31,933 bases of DNA from Candidatus Delongbacteria bacterium (GCA_027858795.1 JAQICF010000106.1:1-31933), one strand, 5' to 3'; numbered from the stretch's first letter, positions 16,890 to 24,838 are shown. A program made the numbers and translations. Notes: a model not told the origin generated them from the letters alone.

Positions 16890-17750
16890 TTAATTAACTG
16901 CTACAACATAATAGAATAGTTTATTTCCATCAAAAGGACCTGTCCAGCTTGTTCCATTGAATGAACCTGTTGTATTTTCTCCGAATCCGGTATAAGGATC
17001 AGTTGAAGAGTATACTTTATACGATGTTGCTCCTGTCACTGCATCCCAGGCTACTGTTACTTCTGTAGTTGTATTATCTATAGTTATAGCTATAGCTATA
17101 GGATTACTTGGAACGGTCGTAAATGTAAGATCAGTACCATAGCTTATACCCACTGAGTTTGTAGCATAAGATCTATAATGATAAAGAATCCCGGGATTTA
17201 ATCCTGTTATTGTTGATGTAAATGAACCTGTTGTTCCACTTTCAGTAGTATGTGGATTTGTTGTAGTTGGATTCATTGCAGTATTCCAACAAACTCCTCT
17301 GGTTGTTATAGAAGCTCCTCCGTCATCAGTTACATTACCACCTGCTGTGGCACTGTTGATCGTTATAGAAGGTGCTGTAGCTGCTGCTTGTGCCTGAAGA
17401 TTTGGAGTACCTGAAGGGCTGCCAGTTGTTCCTGTACCTAATGCGACCCAACCTGTGAGACCGATAGGTGATGAATCTGATGAATAGTTATAAAACAGTA
17501 CATCATCATTATCAAGTGTATTATCATCAATATTCCAGTATCTACCGGCATAATCATCATTGTAAATCCAAAAGTTTTGCGACTCATGCTTCCATGCGTC
17601 ATAACCATACAAGTCAGTAATAGGCACATAAACACCATTCGCAGCTGGTGGATTTGAAATTCCTGACACTTCAATATTCTGTGCAAATGTTGAAGCTGGG
17701 ACGATAAACATAATGACGAATAGCATCAAGGTTATAGTTCTATTAAACAT
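16890..17750 (-). CDS. Secreted protein with fibronectin-III-like C-terminus (paralog B)
   Basis: The 286-residue product has a signal peptide (about 1-23, ending STFAQ) and a Tyr/Asp/Trp-rich N-terminal domain (about 24-125). A middle Ig-like repeat (about 126-213) contains GGASITTRGVCWNT and YHYRSYATNS, a pattern frequent in FCB-group secreted proteins. The C-terminal FN3-like module carries GATSYKVYSSTDPYTGF and the terminal FYYVVAVN shared with paralog A. AAGGAGAAAGGT precedes the ATG. Paralog A starts 39 bases downstream, so the two probably share a transcript. A hexamer run (TATAGC-like, four copies, 17079-17102) encodes an alternating Ala-Ile stretch in the linker. Confidence 0.65.
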   Translation of the reverse strand: MFNRTITLMLFVIMFIVPASTFAQNIEVSGISNPPAANGVYVPITDLYGYDAWKHESQNFWIYNDDYAGRYWNIDDNTLDNDDVLFYNYSSDSSPIGLTGWVALGTGTTGSPSGTPNLQAQAAATAPSITINSATAGGNVTDDGGASITTRGVCWNTAMNPTTTNPHTTESGTTGSFTSTITGLNPGILYHYRSYATNSVGISYGTDLTFTTVPSNPIAIAITIDNTTTEVTVAWDAVTGATSYKVYSSTDPYTGFGENTTGSFNGTSWTGPFDGNKLFYYVVAVN

Positions 17751-17841
17751 ACCTTTCTCCTTTTTAAATAATTATTTTACGTAGTACATAAAAATGTGAA
17801 ATAAATAACAATTTGGCAAATATTAAATTCAGATTTTAGAT

Positions 17842-18408
17842 TTAATCCTTCAGTAATTCTAAATTCTTCTCAAGTCCTTTCCCCTGCATAAGTTCAGACA
17901 AGGACTCTATTGCTAATTCCTTTGAAAAACCATATATCCATCCAAGTTTTACTATCTCTGATATAAGTGCCGTGTTCTGCATTCTAGGGTCAGGAATATC
18001 ATCCCTGAAAACTCTTACTACTTCTCCACCTTTTGCTTTAACAGCTTCTTCAAATTCTTCAATAGTTGGATATTTTATATTACCGAGCCTGTTATCTACT
18101 GTTTGATATTGCACATCGTAATAAATAACCTTGCCACCATCCTTCATCATTGTATGGACAGCACGAAGGGCTTCAAGTCTTTCAAGAGCGATCACAATAT
18201 CTGCTTGACCGGGAGGAACTAACGGAGTATGTACTTTCTTTCCGATACGCAGGTGAGAAACGACTGTGCCACCTCTTTGAGCAAGACCGTGAGTGTCAAC
18301 ACCTTTTACAGAATAACCGGCTTTATTACATGTTCTTATCATTACTTCTGCAAGTTGACCTATACCCTGTCCTCCAACTCCTGTCATATATATATTCATA
18401 TCTTTCAT
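17842..18408 (-). CDS. iorB: Indolepyruvate ferredoxin oxidoreductase, beta (gamma-type) subunit
   Basis: The small subunit of the 2-oxoacid:ferredoxin oxidoreductase that oxidises aryl pyruvates to aryl-acetyl-CoA with reduction of ferredoxin, in anaerobic aromatic amino-acid catabolism. The 188 residues include the family N-terminus MTGVGGQGIGQLAEVM, then DTHGLAQRGGTVVSHLR, which form the CoA/gamma domain. Its start codon overlaps the iorA stop by one base (TAATG), so the subunits are translationally coupled. Confidence 0.95.
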   Translation of the reverse strand: MKDMNIYMTGVGGQGIGQLAEVMIRTCNKAGYSVKGVDTHGLAQRGGTVVSHLRIGKKVHTPLVPPGQADIVIALERLEALRAVHTMMKDGGKVIYYDVQYQTVDNRLGNIKYPTIEEFEEAVKAKGGEVVRVFRDDIPDPRMQNTALISEIVKLGWIYGFSKELAIESLSELMQGKGLEKNLELLKD

Positions 18409-20303
18409 TATATCTCCCCCTTTTCAAAATCAATTGCAGTTACAGGACAGGTCTGTTTACATGATCCATCGCCTATGCACAGATCCTTATTTACTGTTAT
18501 TTTACCGTCATCATTTTTGATAAAGGATGGACATGCAAAATCTTCTACACAGACATTATGATTTTTACATTTATTTGGATCGATGTGAACATGTTTAGGA
18601 ACGTAACTTTCTTTTTTTCTCTGTCCACGCATAAATTTTAGCATACATGGATGACTTGCAATGACCACAGCGAAACCTTTGTGTTCGAAAGCTTCTTTCA
18701 CATAATCAGTAAGCTTTTTCTGCTGATAAGTATCTACTCTTCGAATGAATTTTACTCCTAAAGCTTCCAGAATTTTATCTATTGATATCTTATCACCGAT
18801 CTCACCTGATCCCGCATGAGGTTGATGTCCGGTCATGGCAGTAGTGCCATTCTCCATTATGACTAATGTGAAATCATGGTCGTAGAGTACAGCATTAATA
18901 ATTGCCGGTAACCCTGCATGAAAGAAAGTCGAGTCACCTATGAAAGCCAGTATTTTTCTTTTATCGTTCCCGATCGAAAGACCTGCAGCTGTACCACTGG
19001 AATGTCCCATTGATAATAACATTTCACCCATGTTATAAGGTTTGAAGAATCCCAGTGAATGACATCCGATATCTCCAACTGTGATTGCATCCTTCGGCAA
19101 AGCCTGTTTAATGGCATGAAAAGCCGATCTGTGACCACATCCGGGACACATCTGAGGTATTCTGGGGTTTGTAAATTCTTCCGTTTTAACAGCTGCTTTA
19201 ACAGCTTCTTTAGCAGGAAAATAATCAGGCCATATTTCTGAAAGTATTTTCCATGTTCTCTCTGGACCGAGTTCTCCCATTAGATCTTCACTATCAGATC
19301 TGGAATGAATATTACATTTTATTTCTTCATCATAGGCAAAACTTTTGATCTCACTTTCCATTATTCTGTCAAGTTCTTCAATGATAATAACTTCATCATG
19401 GGAATCTAAGAATTCTTTTACTTTATTCTTTGGCCATGGATAGCTAAAATTCAAAGCTAGAATATCTACAGGTTTTTTAGCTTCATCAAGATTTTCAAGC
19501 AAGGACAAGACAGGCATTGAAGATGTTATAACACCGAATCTCTTTCCATTTATTTCTTCTGAGCCGAATGGAGAATGTACAATATTGAAAACTGAACTTT
19601 CAGCTTCTTTCTCCATATTTGCAATTCTTGCAATGGCTTTTCTCTTAAGTGGAAATACACTTTTGGTGATAGGTAAAAATGGTCCGTTCTTCACATTAAA
19701 TATTGGTTTGAATTTATACTTATCCGTATTTATTTTACCGAACTTTATTATTTCTTTGGCATGGCATACATGAGTTGTCATTCTTAAAATAACAGGTATC
19801 TGATATTTCTTTGATAATTCTGCAGCTTCTTTGAAAGCTTTATATGCTTCTGTTGGAGTTGCAGGTTCGAATGTAGGAATGTAAGCCATTCTTGCAAAGT
19901 GACGGTTATCTTGCTCATTCTGTGAGGAATTAGCACCTGGGTCATCACCGAGAATTATTACTAATCCTCCGACCATATTCATCAGTCCGAGTTGAACTGC
20001 AGAATCTGAGGCTACATTTAATCCCACCGATTTGAAGAATACTACAGATAAATGCCCGTTGATACTGGATCCGAAAGCTATCTCTGTGGCTACTTTTTCA
20101 TTGGTGGCATATTCAAAATGTAACGGTCTTTTGTTCACCGGGACAGATAGTATAGCATCAGCTATTTCCGGAGTCGGTGATCCCGGATAAGTTGTAACAA
20201 CGTTTACCCCCGCTTCGAACATTGCTCTGGCAAGTGCATGATTACCCATCATCAAACCTTCCCACGGTTCCGGTTGGATCATTAGTTCATCAAACTTTTT
20301 CAT
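18408..20303 (-). CDS. iorA: Indolepyruvate ferredoxin oxidoreductase, alpha subunit
   Basis: The catalytic subunit, 631 residues. The N-terminal pyrimidine-binding part (about 15-190) includes TTYPGSPTPEI and NEKVATEIAFGSS. The TPP pyrophosphate part has CPGCGHRSAF (386-395), GDIGCHS (410-416) and GDSTF (456-460), then MENGTTAMTG (483-492). A C-terminal ferredoxin domain has two cluster motifs, C579-x2-H582-x2-C585-x5-C591P and C609-x2-D612-x2-C615-x3-C619P, in which the second cysteine of each usual CxxCxxC is replaced by His and Asp. AAAGGAGAAGG precedes the ATG. iorB follows with a one-base overlap. Two CAAAACGATTTTG-type dyads lie in the upstream region. Confidence 0.95.
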   Translation of the reverse strand: MKKFDELMIQPEPWEGLMMGNHALARAMFEAGVNVVTTYPGSPTPEIADAILSVPVNKRPLHFEYATNEKVATEIAFGSSINGHLSVVFFKSVGLNVASDSAVQLGLMNMVGGLVIILGDDPGANSSQNEQDNRHFARMAYIPTFEPATPTEAYKAFKEAAELSKKYQIPVILRMTTHVCHAKEIIKFGKINTDKYKFKPIFNVKNGPFLPITKSVFPLKRKAIARIANMEKEAESSVFNIVHSPFGSEEINGKRFGVITSSMPVLSLLENLDEAKKPVDILALNFSYPWPKNKVKEFLDSHDEVIIIEELDRIMESEIKSFAYDEEIKCNIHSRSDSEDLMGELGPERTWKILSEIWPDYFPAKEAVKAAVKTEEFTNPRIPQMCPGCGHRSAFHAIKQALPKDAITVGDIGCHSLGFFKPYNMGEMLLSMGHSSGTAAGLSIGNDKRKILAFIGDSTFFHAGLPAIINAVLYDHDFTLVIMENGTTAMTGHQPHAGSGEIGDKISIDKILEALGVKFIRRVDTYQQKKLTDYVKEAFEHKGFAVVIASHPCMLKFMRGQRKKESYVPKHVHIDPNKCKNHNVCVEDFACPSFIKNDDGKITVNKDLCIGDGSCKQTCPVTAIDFEKGEI

Positions 20304-20391
20304 TCCTTCTCCTTTATTAAACCCATTTACGGGGATTTTATATAATTATTTTTAATATTATCATTTACGCTGTTTATAGCAACAATATAGT

Positions 20392-20508
20392 AAAACGATT
20401 TTGCTTGATCCCAGTGTGTAATTAGCTTAAATCTAAAAGTATAACTGTTTCTTGATTTGTTGTATTTTCAAAGTATATAATAAATTAAGTTTTTCAAAAC
20501 GATTTTGC
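20392..20508 (-). promoter_or_regulatory. Pair of dyad operator candidates upstream of iorA
   Basis: AAAACGATTTTGC occurs at 20392-20404 and, as CAAAACGATTTTGC, at 20495-20508. The core is palindromic (CAAAA-N3-TTTTG) and the two sites start about 104 bases apart, close to ten helical turns. They sit about 90 and 190 bases before the iorA start. This is the arrangement of a looping or cooperative regulator, but the regulator is unknown. Confidence 0.4.
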
Positions 20509-20714
20509 AAGTATGAATAAAAATTAAAATATAAATCATTCAGTAGGTCGGACTTTATAATCGAACTGAAGTTGACATGACGTGAGAGCCTTCCCCTACA
20601 TTCTTGGTATTCTTTTATATTATCGTATGTATTTCTATTGTATTATTCTTTATTCTTAACAACTCCAACTTACTCTGTAACGGACAAGTTAGTTTTGCCC
20701 CTTGCAAGGAACGA

Positions 20715-20762
20715 CCTAATACCTCATACCTAATACCTCATACTTCATACCTAATACCTCAT
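20715..20762. repeat. Short direct near-repeats (AATACCTCATACCT)
   Basis: Several imperfect copies of a 7-base word (CATACCT, AATACCT, CATACTT) run head to tail. A similar run lies at about 11228-11262. Both sit just outside the 3' end of a minus-strand gene. They look like a simple-sequence remnant; no function is implied. Confidence 0.5.
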
Positions 20763-20773
20763 CACACTATCTT

Positions 20774-21340
20774 TCATCTTCTTATCTTTTTAAATATTTC
20801 ATAACATATCTCTATATCATATTTCGCATCATGCAATTTACTCTCATCAACTTTAATGCCTAAATATCTAGCAACTGTTGACTGTTGGAAGTTTATAAGT
20901 TTTTCTCTTTCCGCAATCAAATACATCGATGCTAAAACATACACATCTAAACAATCAGGATAAAACCAGGACCCGAAATAATTATCTCCATTCTGTATAA
21001 AGAATCCTCTGAAAAATTGATTATCAAAAGTAGCGTTATTGTAACCAACCAAGTGAAACTTATCCATTCTATTATATTTATCTACATATTTTTCTAAAAT
21101 ACTGATGATATCAGTATAAACAGACTTCATTTCCGGATATTGTAATATCTGTTCTTTTGTAACTCCGGATATTTCTAAAGCATCATCTTCAATGGTACAT
21201 TTCGGATTAGGTTGAACTTTAAAATCGAATGACTCTTTTACTTCCCCATCAATTACAATCATTCCTGATATTTGATGAACTCCATTTCGCCAGTGCTTAA
21301 CACCGGTTGTTTCTAGATCATATACAAATAATTTTTCCAT
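20774..21340 (-). CDS. DnaQ-like 3'-5' exonuclease (DEDDh)
   Basis: The 188-residue product is a bare RNase-T/DnaQ-type nuclease domain with all the DEDDh residues: D8 and E10 in YDLETTG, D106 in NATFDNQFF, and H170 with D175 in LHDAKYD. It has no polymerase or BRCT part. Such stand-alone domains trim single strands in DNA repair or act on oligonucleotides. AAGGATAATTC precedes the ATG. It is transcribed on its own from a region adjoining the accessory array. Confidence 0.88.
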   Translation of the reverse strand: MEKLFVYDLETTGVKHWRNGVHQISGMIVIDGEVKESFDFKVQPNPKCTIEDDALEISGVTKEQILQYPEMKSVYTDIISILEKYVDKYNRMDKFHLVGYNNATFDNQFFRGFFIQNGDNYFGSWFYPDCLDVYVLASMYLIAEREKLINFQQSTVARYLGIKVDESKLHDAKYDIEICYEIFKKIRR

Positions 21341-21449
21341 GAATTATCCTTGTTTGTATTAGTAGTCTACATTCTCATTCGTTTTATTACTAAAGTTCAC
21401 TTGTAATACGCTATCCTTTCGATCAGGATTTAATGTCATGATCACACCT

Positions 21450-21469
21450 GTTGAACACATGGGTTCAAC
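21450..21469. repeat. GTTGAAC hairpin repeat
   Basis: GTTGAAC (21450-21456) pairs with GTTCAAC (21463-21469) around the loop ACATGG and is followed by CCCTAC. It is identical in arms and loop to the copy at 11196-11215, and both lie just downstream of a minus-strand gene. Confidence 0.65.
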
Positions 21470-21475
21470 CCTACG

Positions 21476-22621
21476 CTAATACTCATAAACTGTTACAGAA
21501 CTTTCTTCTCGATTCTGATGGTAGATCCTATTACCAATAAAGAACCTTTGCTGGCTTGAATTATAAAAATCAAACCCTCTACCAATGTCAATTTTAAACC
21601 TATTGAGAAAAACTCCATCTTTAAAAGCATCAACTATAAAATCGTTTTTATTTTCTTCATTTCTGTCCAATGGAACTTGAACAATTAGATTACCATTTTT
21701 GTCTTCGAACATACTCATAGCATCTACTGATTTTTTGTAATTAATTTTAAACTCATGTTCTTCATTTTCTCCATGAGTTAAATTCTGAGCTGTTCCAAAC
21801 TCGTTCAACTCTTCTTCAGTAATTGGGATTTTTCTAAAATCCTTTCTGATTTTGTATAGTAAATTACCTTTGAAATCAAATACATCTATCAAAAATTCAT
21901 TTTCACTTATCTTTGCAACATAAATATTATTTTTTCCTACACAAAAAGGATGTACATAATCATGAAGGATTGTATTTGCCCCAATATAATTTCCTTGATC
22001 TTTCTTTAAACTTTTTACTAATTCGTAATTTGTATTTCGTATTTGAAGATCAAAAATTACTACAGCTTTTCCATCTAAAGGTATTATATCCAGTAAATCA
22101 GTAATGAAAAGGTTTGTTCCTACTGGTGTGACCCATTGAGGTCCTGAAAAGTCGTCTACCATAAAACTCTCGATATAATCCCCATTCGAAGTAAATTTAG
22201 AGTATTTAGTAGAAGCTGCATCTTTAATGTAAAGTGTATCATTCAAACAAAGTAATGCTACACCTCCCTGAAGTTCACCCGGACCTGTTCCAAGTCTGCA
22301 AAAGCTCTTAATAAATTTACCATTTTTATCAAACTTCTTGATCTCGGCTAACTTTTGGTCTAGAATGAAAATATTTCCTTTTGAATCAACGACTGTAGAT
22401 CTGATAAAAGAAAAATTCCTTAACGAATCTGTACAATTTTCATCGCTACCTTCGATCGTGAAAAGCTTCGTAGCATTAATCTTATAGCTTGGATCAGACG
22501 GCGTAGTTGTATTGTGATAAATCTTAATCCCATCAATTTCTTTTACAGTATAATTCTTTTCGTTCTTTGAACAGCTTATTAAAAGAACTATTGTGGTCAG
22601 TAATATGATTATATTTTTCAT
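21476..22621 (-). CDS. Six-bladed beta-propeller lipoprotein (copy 1)
   Basis: The 381-residue product has a lipoprotein signal with lipobox LLISC (Cys17). A short linker then leads into repeated propeller strands: DSKGNIFILD, then KKFDKNGKFIKSF, then LGTGPGEL, and similar later. These resemble NHL/six-bladed propellers common in FCB-group bacteria. The protein is expected on the outer face of a membrane, with an unknown ligand. AAGGAGAACAAAG precedes the ATG. Copy 3 at 25568 and the broken copy at 25019 are paralogs. Upstream, 116 bases away, is the RhuM-PLD gene; the same spacing and similar spacer occur before copy 3. Confidence 0.78.
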   Translation of the reverse strand: MKNIIILLTTIVLLISCSKNEKNYTVKEIDGIKIYHNTTTPSDPSYKINATKLFTIEGSDENCTDSLRNFSFIRSTVVDSKGNIFILDQKLAEIKKFDKNGKFIKSFCRLGTGPGELQGGVALLCLNDTLYIKDAASTKYSKFTSNGDYIESFMVDDFSGPQWVTPVGTNLFITDLLDIIPLDGKAVVIFDLQIRNTNYELVKSLKKDQGNYIGANTILHDYVHPFCVGKNNIYVAKISENEFLIDVFDFKGNLLYKIRKDFRKIPITEEELNEFGTAQNLTHGENEEHEFKINYKKSVDAMSMFEDKNGNLIVQVPLDRNEENKNDFIVDAFKDGVFLNRFKIDIGRGFDFYNSSQQRFFIGNRIYHQNREESSVTVYEY

Positions 22622-22644
22622 TTTCTTTGTTCTCCTTGTTATTT

Positions 22645-22680
22645 GGGAACGACTGGTAGGCGTTCCCTACATTCTTGGTG
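22645..22680. repeat. GTAGGG hairpin repeat (rhuM-PLD/propeller spacer)
   Basis: GGGAACG (22645-22651) pairs with CGTTCCC (22661-22667), followed by TACATTCTTGGTG. The near-identical spacer at 26719-26754 holds a decayed copy (GGGAA/TTCCC). Confidence 0.65.
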
Positions 22681-22737
22681 CGTTTGTATTCATTGATTTT
22701 GATTTAACAATATAAGTATTAAAACTTGAATTAGAAA

Positions 22738-23583
22738 TTAGAAATTCAGTAATGATCTATCCATTTTCGAAAACCCGAACAACTTCTTCCCAAGATCTTT
22801 GATTGATGCACCAATATGATATACTTCCTTATCGTCAATTATTATAAATCTATCATGTGCTTTTTTATATATTTTGACCTCAATTGGGAAATACTGCTTT
22901 TCGAACTTTTCAATGTCAAACTTCAAGTTACTAGAAATTGACTTGGTTACAATTTTTGCTTTTACATTCTTCGGTAACTGGGCAAAGTAATTCAAAATAC
23001 TCTTGTCTATATAATTATCTATTATAACAACGGACTTCTTAACTCTTGAGAATAGGTCTGAAACAAACATATGCGCATCAAAGATTTGACCTTCATAAAA
23101 TATTCCCTGCTTAGGTAACTGGTCAGATGATAATTGCAGGTCTATTTTATCTATCCTTTCTTTTATCTCTGAAACATTATCTTCGATCCTGTTCATTCTA
23201 TTATTGAGAGAGTAACCTTTCAGTAAGTAATCTTTTAAAATACTATTAGCCCATATACGAAATTGTGTTCCTTGTTTTGATTTTACTCTATAACCAACTG
23301 AAATAATTACATCAAGATTATAGTATTCGACATTCTGTTCTTGAGTTTTCCCTTTAACCGCTCCGTGTTTTGTGGTATGTGCAAAAAATGCACATACCAT
23401 GTTTCTATCTAATTCACCTTCTTTGAAAATATTATTAATATGCCTGCTTATTACAGACCTATCTCTACCAAACAATAAACTTATCTGTTCTTTATTCAAC
23501 CATACCGTTTCATCTTCAACTCTTACATCTATCCTGCTTGTTAATTCATTTGCCTGGTACATTACTATTTCATTCTTGTGCAT
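22738..23583 (-). CDS. RhuM-family HTH protein fused to a PLD-like domain
   Basis: The 281-residue protein has the winged-HTH and core of the RhuM/virulence family: WLNKEQISLLFGRDRSVISRH (about 29-49), GAVKGKTQ, YNLDVIISVGYRV (88-100) and FRIWANSILKDYL (108-120). A coiled coil (about 126-152) leads to a C-terminal phospholipase-D-like part (about 160-281) with VVIIDNYID and H243-x-R-x4-D250, then HIGASIKDLGKK. There is only one HKD-type motif, so an active enzyme would need a dimer, or the domain only binds. AGGAGAAGAT precedes the ATG. A GGTCA/TGACC box lies at 23627-23658. The role is unknown; RhuM-like genes are usual in phage and mobile regions. Confidence 0.8.
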   Translation of the reverse strand: MHKNEIVMYQANELTSRIDVRVEDETVWLNKEQISLLFGRDRSVISRHINNIFKEGELDRNMVCAFFAHTTKHGAVKGKTQEQNVEYYNLDVIISVGYRVKSKQGTQFRIWANSILKDYLLKGYSLNNRMNRIEDNVSEIKERIDKIDLQLSSDQLPKQGIFYEGQIFDAHMFVSDLFSRVKKSVVIIDNYIDKSILNYFAQLPKNVKAKIVTKSISSNLKFDIEKFEKQYFPIEVKIYKKAHDRFIIIDDKEVYHIGASIKDLGKKLFGFSKMDRSLLNF

Positions 23584-23626
23584 ATCTTCTCCTGCGTAAT
23601 CTTTTATTTATACGCAAGATACGAAG

Positions 23627-23658
23627 AGCACAGTGTCAAATAGTGACCTTTTGGTGCT
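23627..23658 (-). promoter_or_regulatory. GGTCA-CTATT-TGACA dyad box, copy A
   Basis: AGCAC and GTGCT form the outer arms and GTCA/TGAC the inner arms around AATAG. On the minus strand TTTGACA is followed after 12 bases by TATCTT. It lies 45 bases before the rhuM-PLD start. It is shared with five other genes in this region. Confidence 0.6.
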
Positions 23659-23681
23659 TTTCTTTCTTTTTCTTTAAAAGA

Positions 23682-23770
23682 GGGGACGGTTTGAAACCAT
23701 CCCCTACGTTCTTGGTGTTCTTGTAATTTATCGGTTAATTGTAAATTGTCCATTGTCAACTGTCAATTGC
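23682..23770. repeat. Inter-gene repeat module A (GTAGGG hairpin plus ATTGTC repeat)
   Basis: The hairpin 23682-23704 (GGGGA/TCCCC with inner GGTTTGAAACC) is followed by TACGTTCTTGGTGTTC and, at 23735-23770, by the ATTGTAAATTGTCC-type repeat that ends exactly at the stop of the DUF4268 remnant. Close copies stand at 29975-30063 and 31223-31312. Confidence 0.7.
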
Positions 23771-23895
23771 TTTTCGAATACTCATTCAACTTCTTAACTG
23801 GATTTTTAAATGCTTTGTACATCCTTTCTTTCCCATATCAGTTCTTCCCCGAAAGCTGTCTCAATTTTATCTTTCATTTTATCGTTATAAATCAT
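23763..23895 (-). pseudogene. DUF4268 3' remnant with internal deletion
   Basis: Reading from 23895 the frame gives KMKDKIETAFGEEL, then IWER, and stops soon after; a shifted frame then gives YKAFKNPVKKLNEYSK to the stop at 23763. Compared with the copy at 30057, about 34 codons are missing at a short GAAAG repeat. It starts 21 bases after the higA stop and ends inside the ATTGTC repeat. It is a decayed fragment, not a functional gene. Confidence 0.7.
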
Positions 23896-23916
23896 AATTA
23901 TTTCTGACTTCTAATT

Positions 23917-24351
23917 TTACTTACCATACTTCTCTTTCTTTTCTCCGACTGCTGCTAAATTATCATGCAAGGTTTTATAAGATTCTGTACTCTGTAAAAG
24001 AATTTCAGCAGGAATTCCAAGAATTTTATGAAGTTTCTTTATCATATTCAAACTTAGATTAATCTTTTTATTTAATACTTCAGATACTTTACTTTTTGAA
24101 CCAATAATTTCTACAAGATCTTTATTCTTCAATCCCATTTGCTCCATTCTGAATTTGATAGCTTCAATTGGATCAGGCAGATCAATTGGATAGTGTTCAT
24201 CTTCATATGCACCGATTAAAAGAGAGAGAAGATCAAATTTATCACTTTCTTCAGTACCTTCTTCAGGATCAATATCCATCAACTTTTCAAATTCTTCTAG
24301 ATATTGTTCATATTGTTCTTCGTTTGTAATTTTCTTATATGTAACCTTCAT
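23917..24351 (-). CDS. higA: HigA-family antitoxin
   Basis: The 144-residue protein has an acidic N-terminal part (about 1-60) that would wrap the toxin, and a C-terminal helix-turn-helix (about 72-125: MGLKNKDLVEIIG, SKVSEVLNKK, LHKILGIPAEILL), the COG5499 pattern. It should neutralise the toxin and repress its own operon. It begins nine bases after the toxin stop, with AAGGAGAAAAT before the ATG, giving the toxin-first order typical of higBA. Confidence 0.88.
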   Translation of the reverse strand: MKVTYKKITNEEQYEQYLEEFEKLMDIDPEEGTEESDKFDLLSLLIGAYEDEHYPIDLPDPIEAIKFRMEQMGLKNKDLVEIIGSKSKVSEVLNKKINLSLNMIKKLHKILGIPAEILLQSTESYKTLHDNLAAVGEKKEKYGK

Positions 24352-24360
24352 ATTTTCTCC

Positions 24361-24654
24361 TTATAGGTTTTTCTTTATCCATTTATCGTACTCTGGATGT
24401 GTACCTATAAATTTAATAAGTACTGCTTTCTTCTTATATGCCACTTTAACTATAAGTCTATATTTTTTACCCTTTATGTTAAATACGACCAGATTATCAT
24501 GTATGAAAGATGCAGAAGGATATTTCTCTTTAATATCATGTGAGTTATTCCATTCTGCTTTTGTTACTTCCTGATACCAAGTAAGCAGTTGCTGTTTACA
24601 CTGATTGTTTTTTTCATAATAGTCTTTTATCGTTTTTAATTTGATTACATTCAT
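24361..24654 (-). CDS. higB: HigB-family mRNA-interferase toxin
   Basis: The 97-residue basic protein is of the RelE-like HigB fold that cleaves mRNA on the ribosome when free. Visible family features are KEKYPSASFIHDNLVVFNIKGKKYRLIVKVAY (given as its key pieces SASF, NLVVFNI and YRLIV) and the C-terminal KFIGTHPEYDKW, where the His in GTH and neighbouring Lys/Arg are expected active-site residues. The start is ATG 24654; the GGAG site is about 12 bases away, which may keep toxin translation low. A TTGACA (24713-24708) and box B (24797-24813) lie upstream. Confidence 0.9.
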   Translation of the reverse strand: MNVIKLKTIKDYYEKNNQCKQQLLTWYQEVTKAEWNNSHDIKEKYPSASFIHDNLVVFNIKGKKYRLIVKVAYKKKAVLIKFIGTHPEYDKWIKKNL

Positions 24655-24679
24655 TGATACTATTTCACTCCTGCTTCTA

Positions 24680-24713
24680 AGTATAAACTAAGCATATATA
24701 TTCACATTGTCAA
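24680..24713 (-). promoter_or_regulatory. Candidate higBA promoter/operator
   Basis: On the minus strand TTGACA (24713-24708) is followed by 17 bases and the weak TAGTTT (24690-24685), with a better TATACT (24685-24680) at a longer 22-base spacing. Two CTAAG direct repeats 6 bases apart (24677-24692) overlap it and could be the HigA site. The -10 assignment is uncertain. Confidence 0.4.
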
Positions 24714-24791
24714 TAGAAAAGTTCCTTTTTTAGGAACTCACTCTTACCTTGTTTTATTACTCTTTTTGTTGTTCAAGAACAATATAACAAC

Positions 24792-24821
24792 GCACCAGGT
24801 CATATAGTGACCTTTGGGTAC
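24792..24821 (-). promoter_or_regulatory. GGTCA-CTATA-TGACC dyad box, copy B
   Basis: AGGTCA (24797-24802) and TGACCT (24808-24813) form a perfect dyad around TATAG. On the minus strand TATATTG follows after about 12 bases, as in other copies. It lies about 140 bases before higB, farther than in the other five cases, with a GTTCC/GGAAC hairpin (24721-24737) and the TTGACA in between. Confidence 0.55.
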
Positions 24822-24838
24822 TTTTCTTCCACGTTTTG

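Larger units (their letters stand above)
20304..20773. other. 470-base non-coding region upstream of iorA
   Basis: The region holds the iorA promoter, two 13-base dyads (20392-20404 and 20495-20508), a truncated copy of the GTAGGG hairpin repeat with its CATTCTTGGT flank (about 20587-20612) and a run of direct near-repeats of CATACCTAATACCT (about 20715-20762). A plus-strand reading frame through the last part consists of the repeat and is not credible as a gene. There is no tRNA or other RNA gene that I can see. Confidence 0.6.

Noticed and set aside
17438..17686. 82-codon ORF inside the secreted protein gene
   Set aside because: It is a same-strand frame of a Tyr/Asp-rich coding region and is Met-rich by accident of that frame.
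20604..20804. Plus-strand ORF with a hydrophobic start
   Set aside because: Its second half is the translated CATACCT-type repeat (TSYLIPHTSYLIPH) and it overlaps the end of the minus-strand exonuclease; no ribosome site.
24721..24737. GTTCC/GGAAC hairpin before higB as a terminator
   Set aside because: Arms are only five bases and the T-run is short; it may contribute to attenuation but I would not call it.
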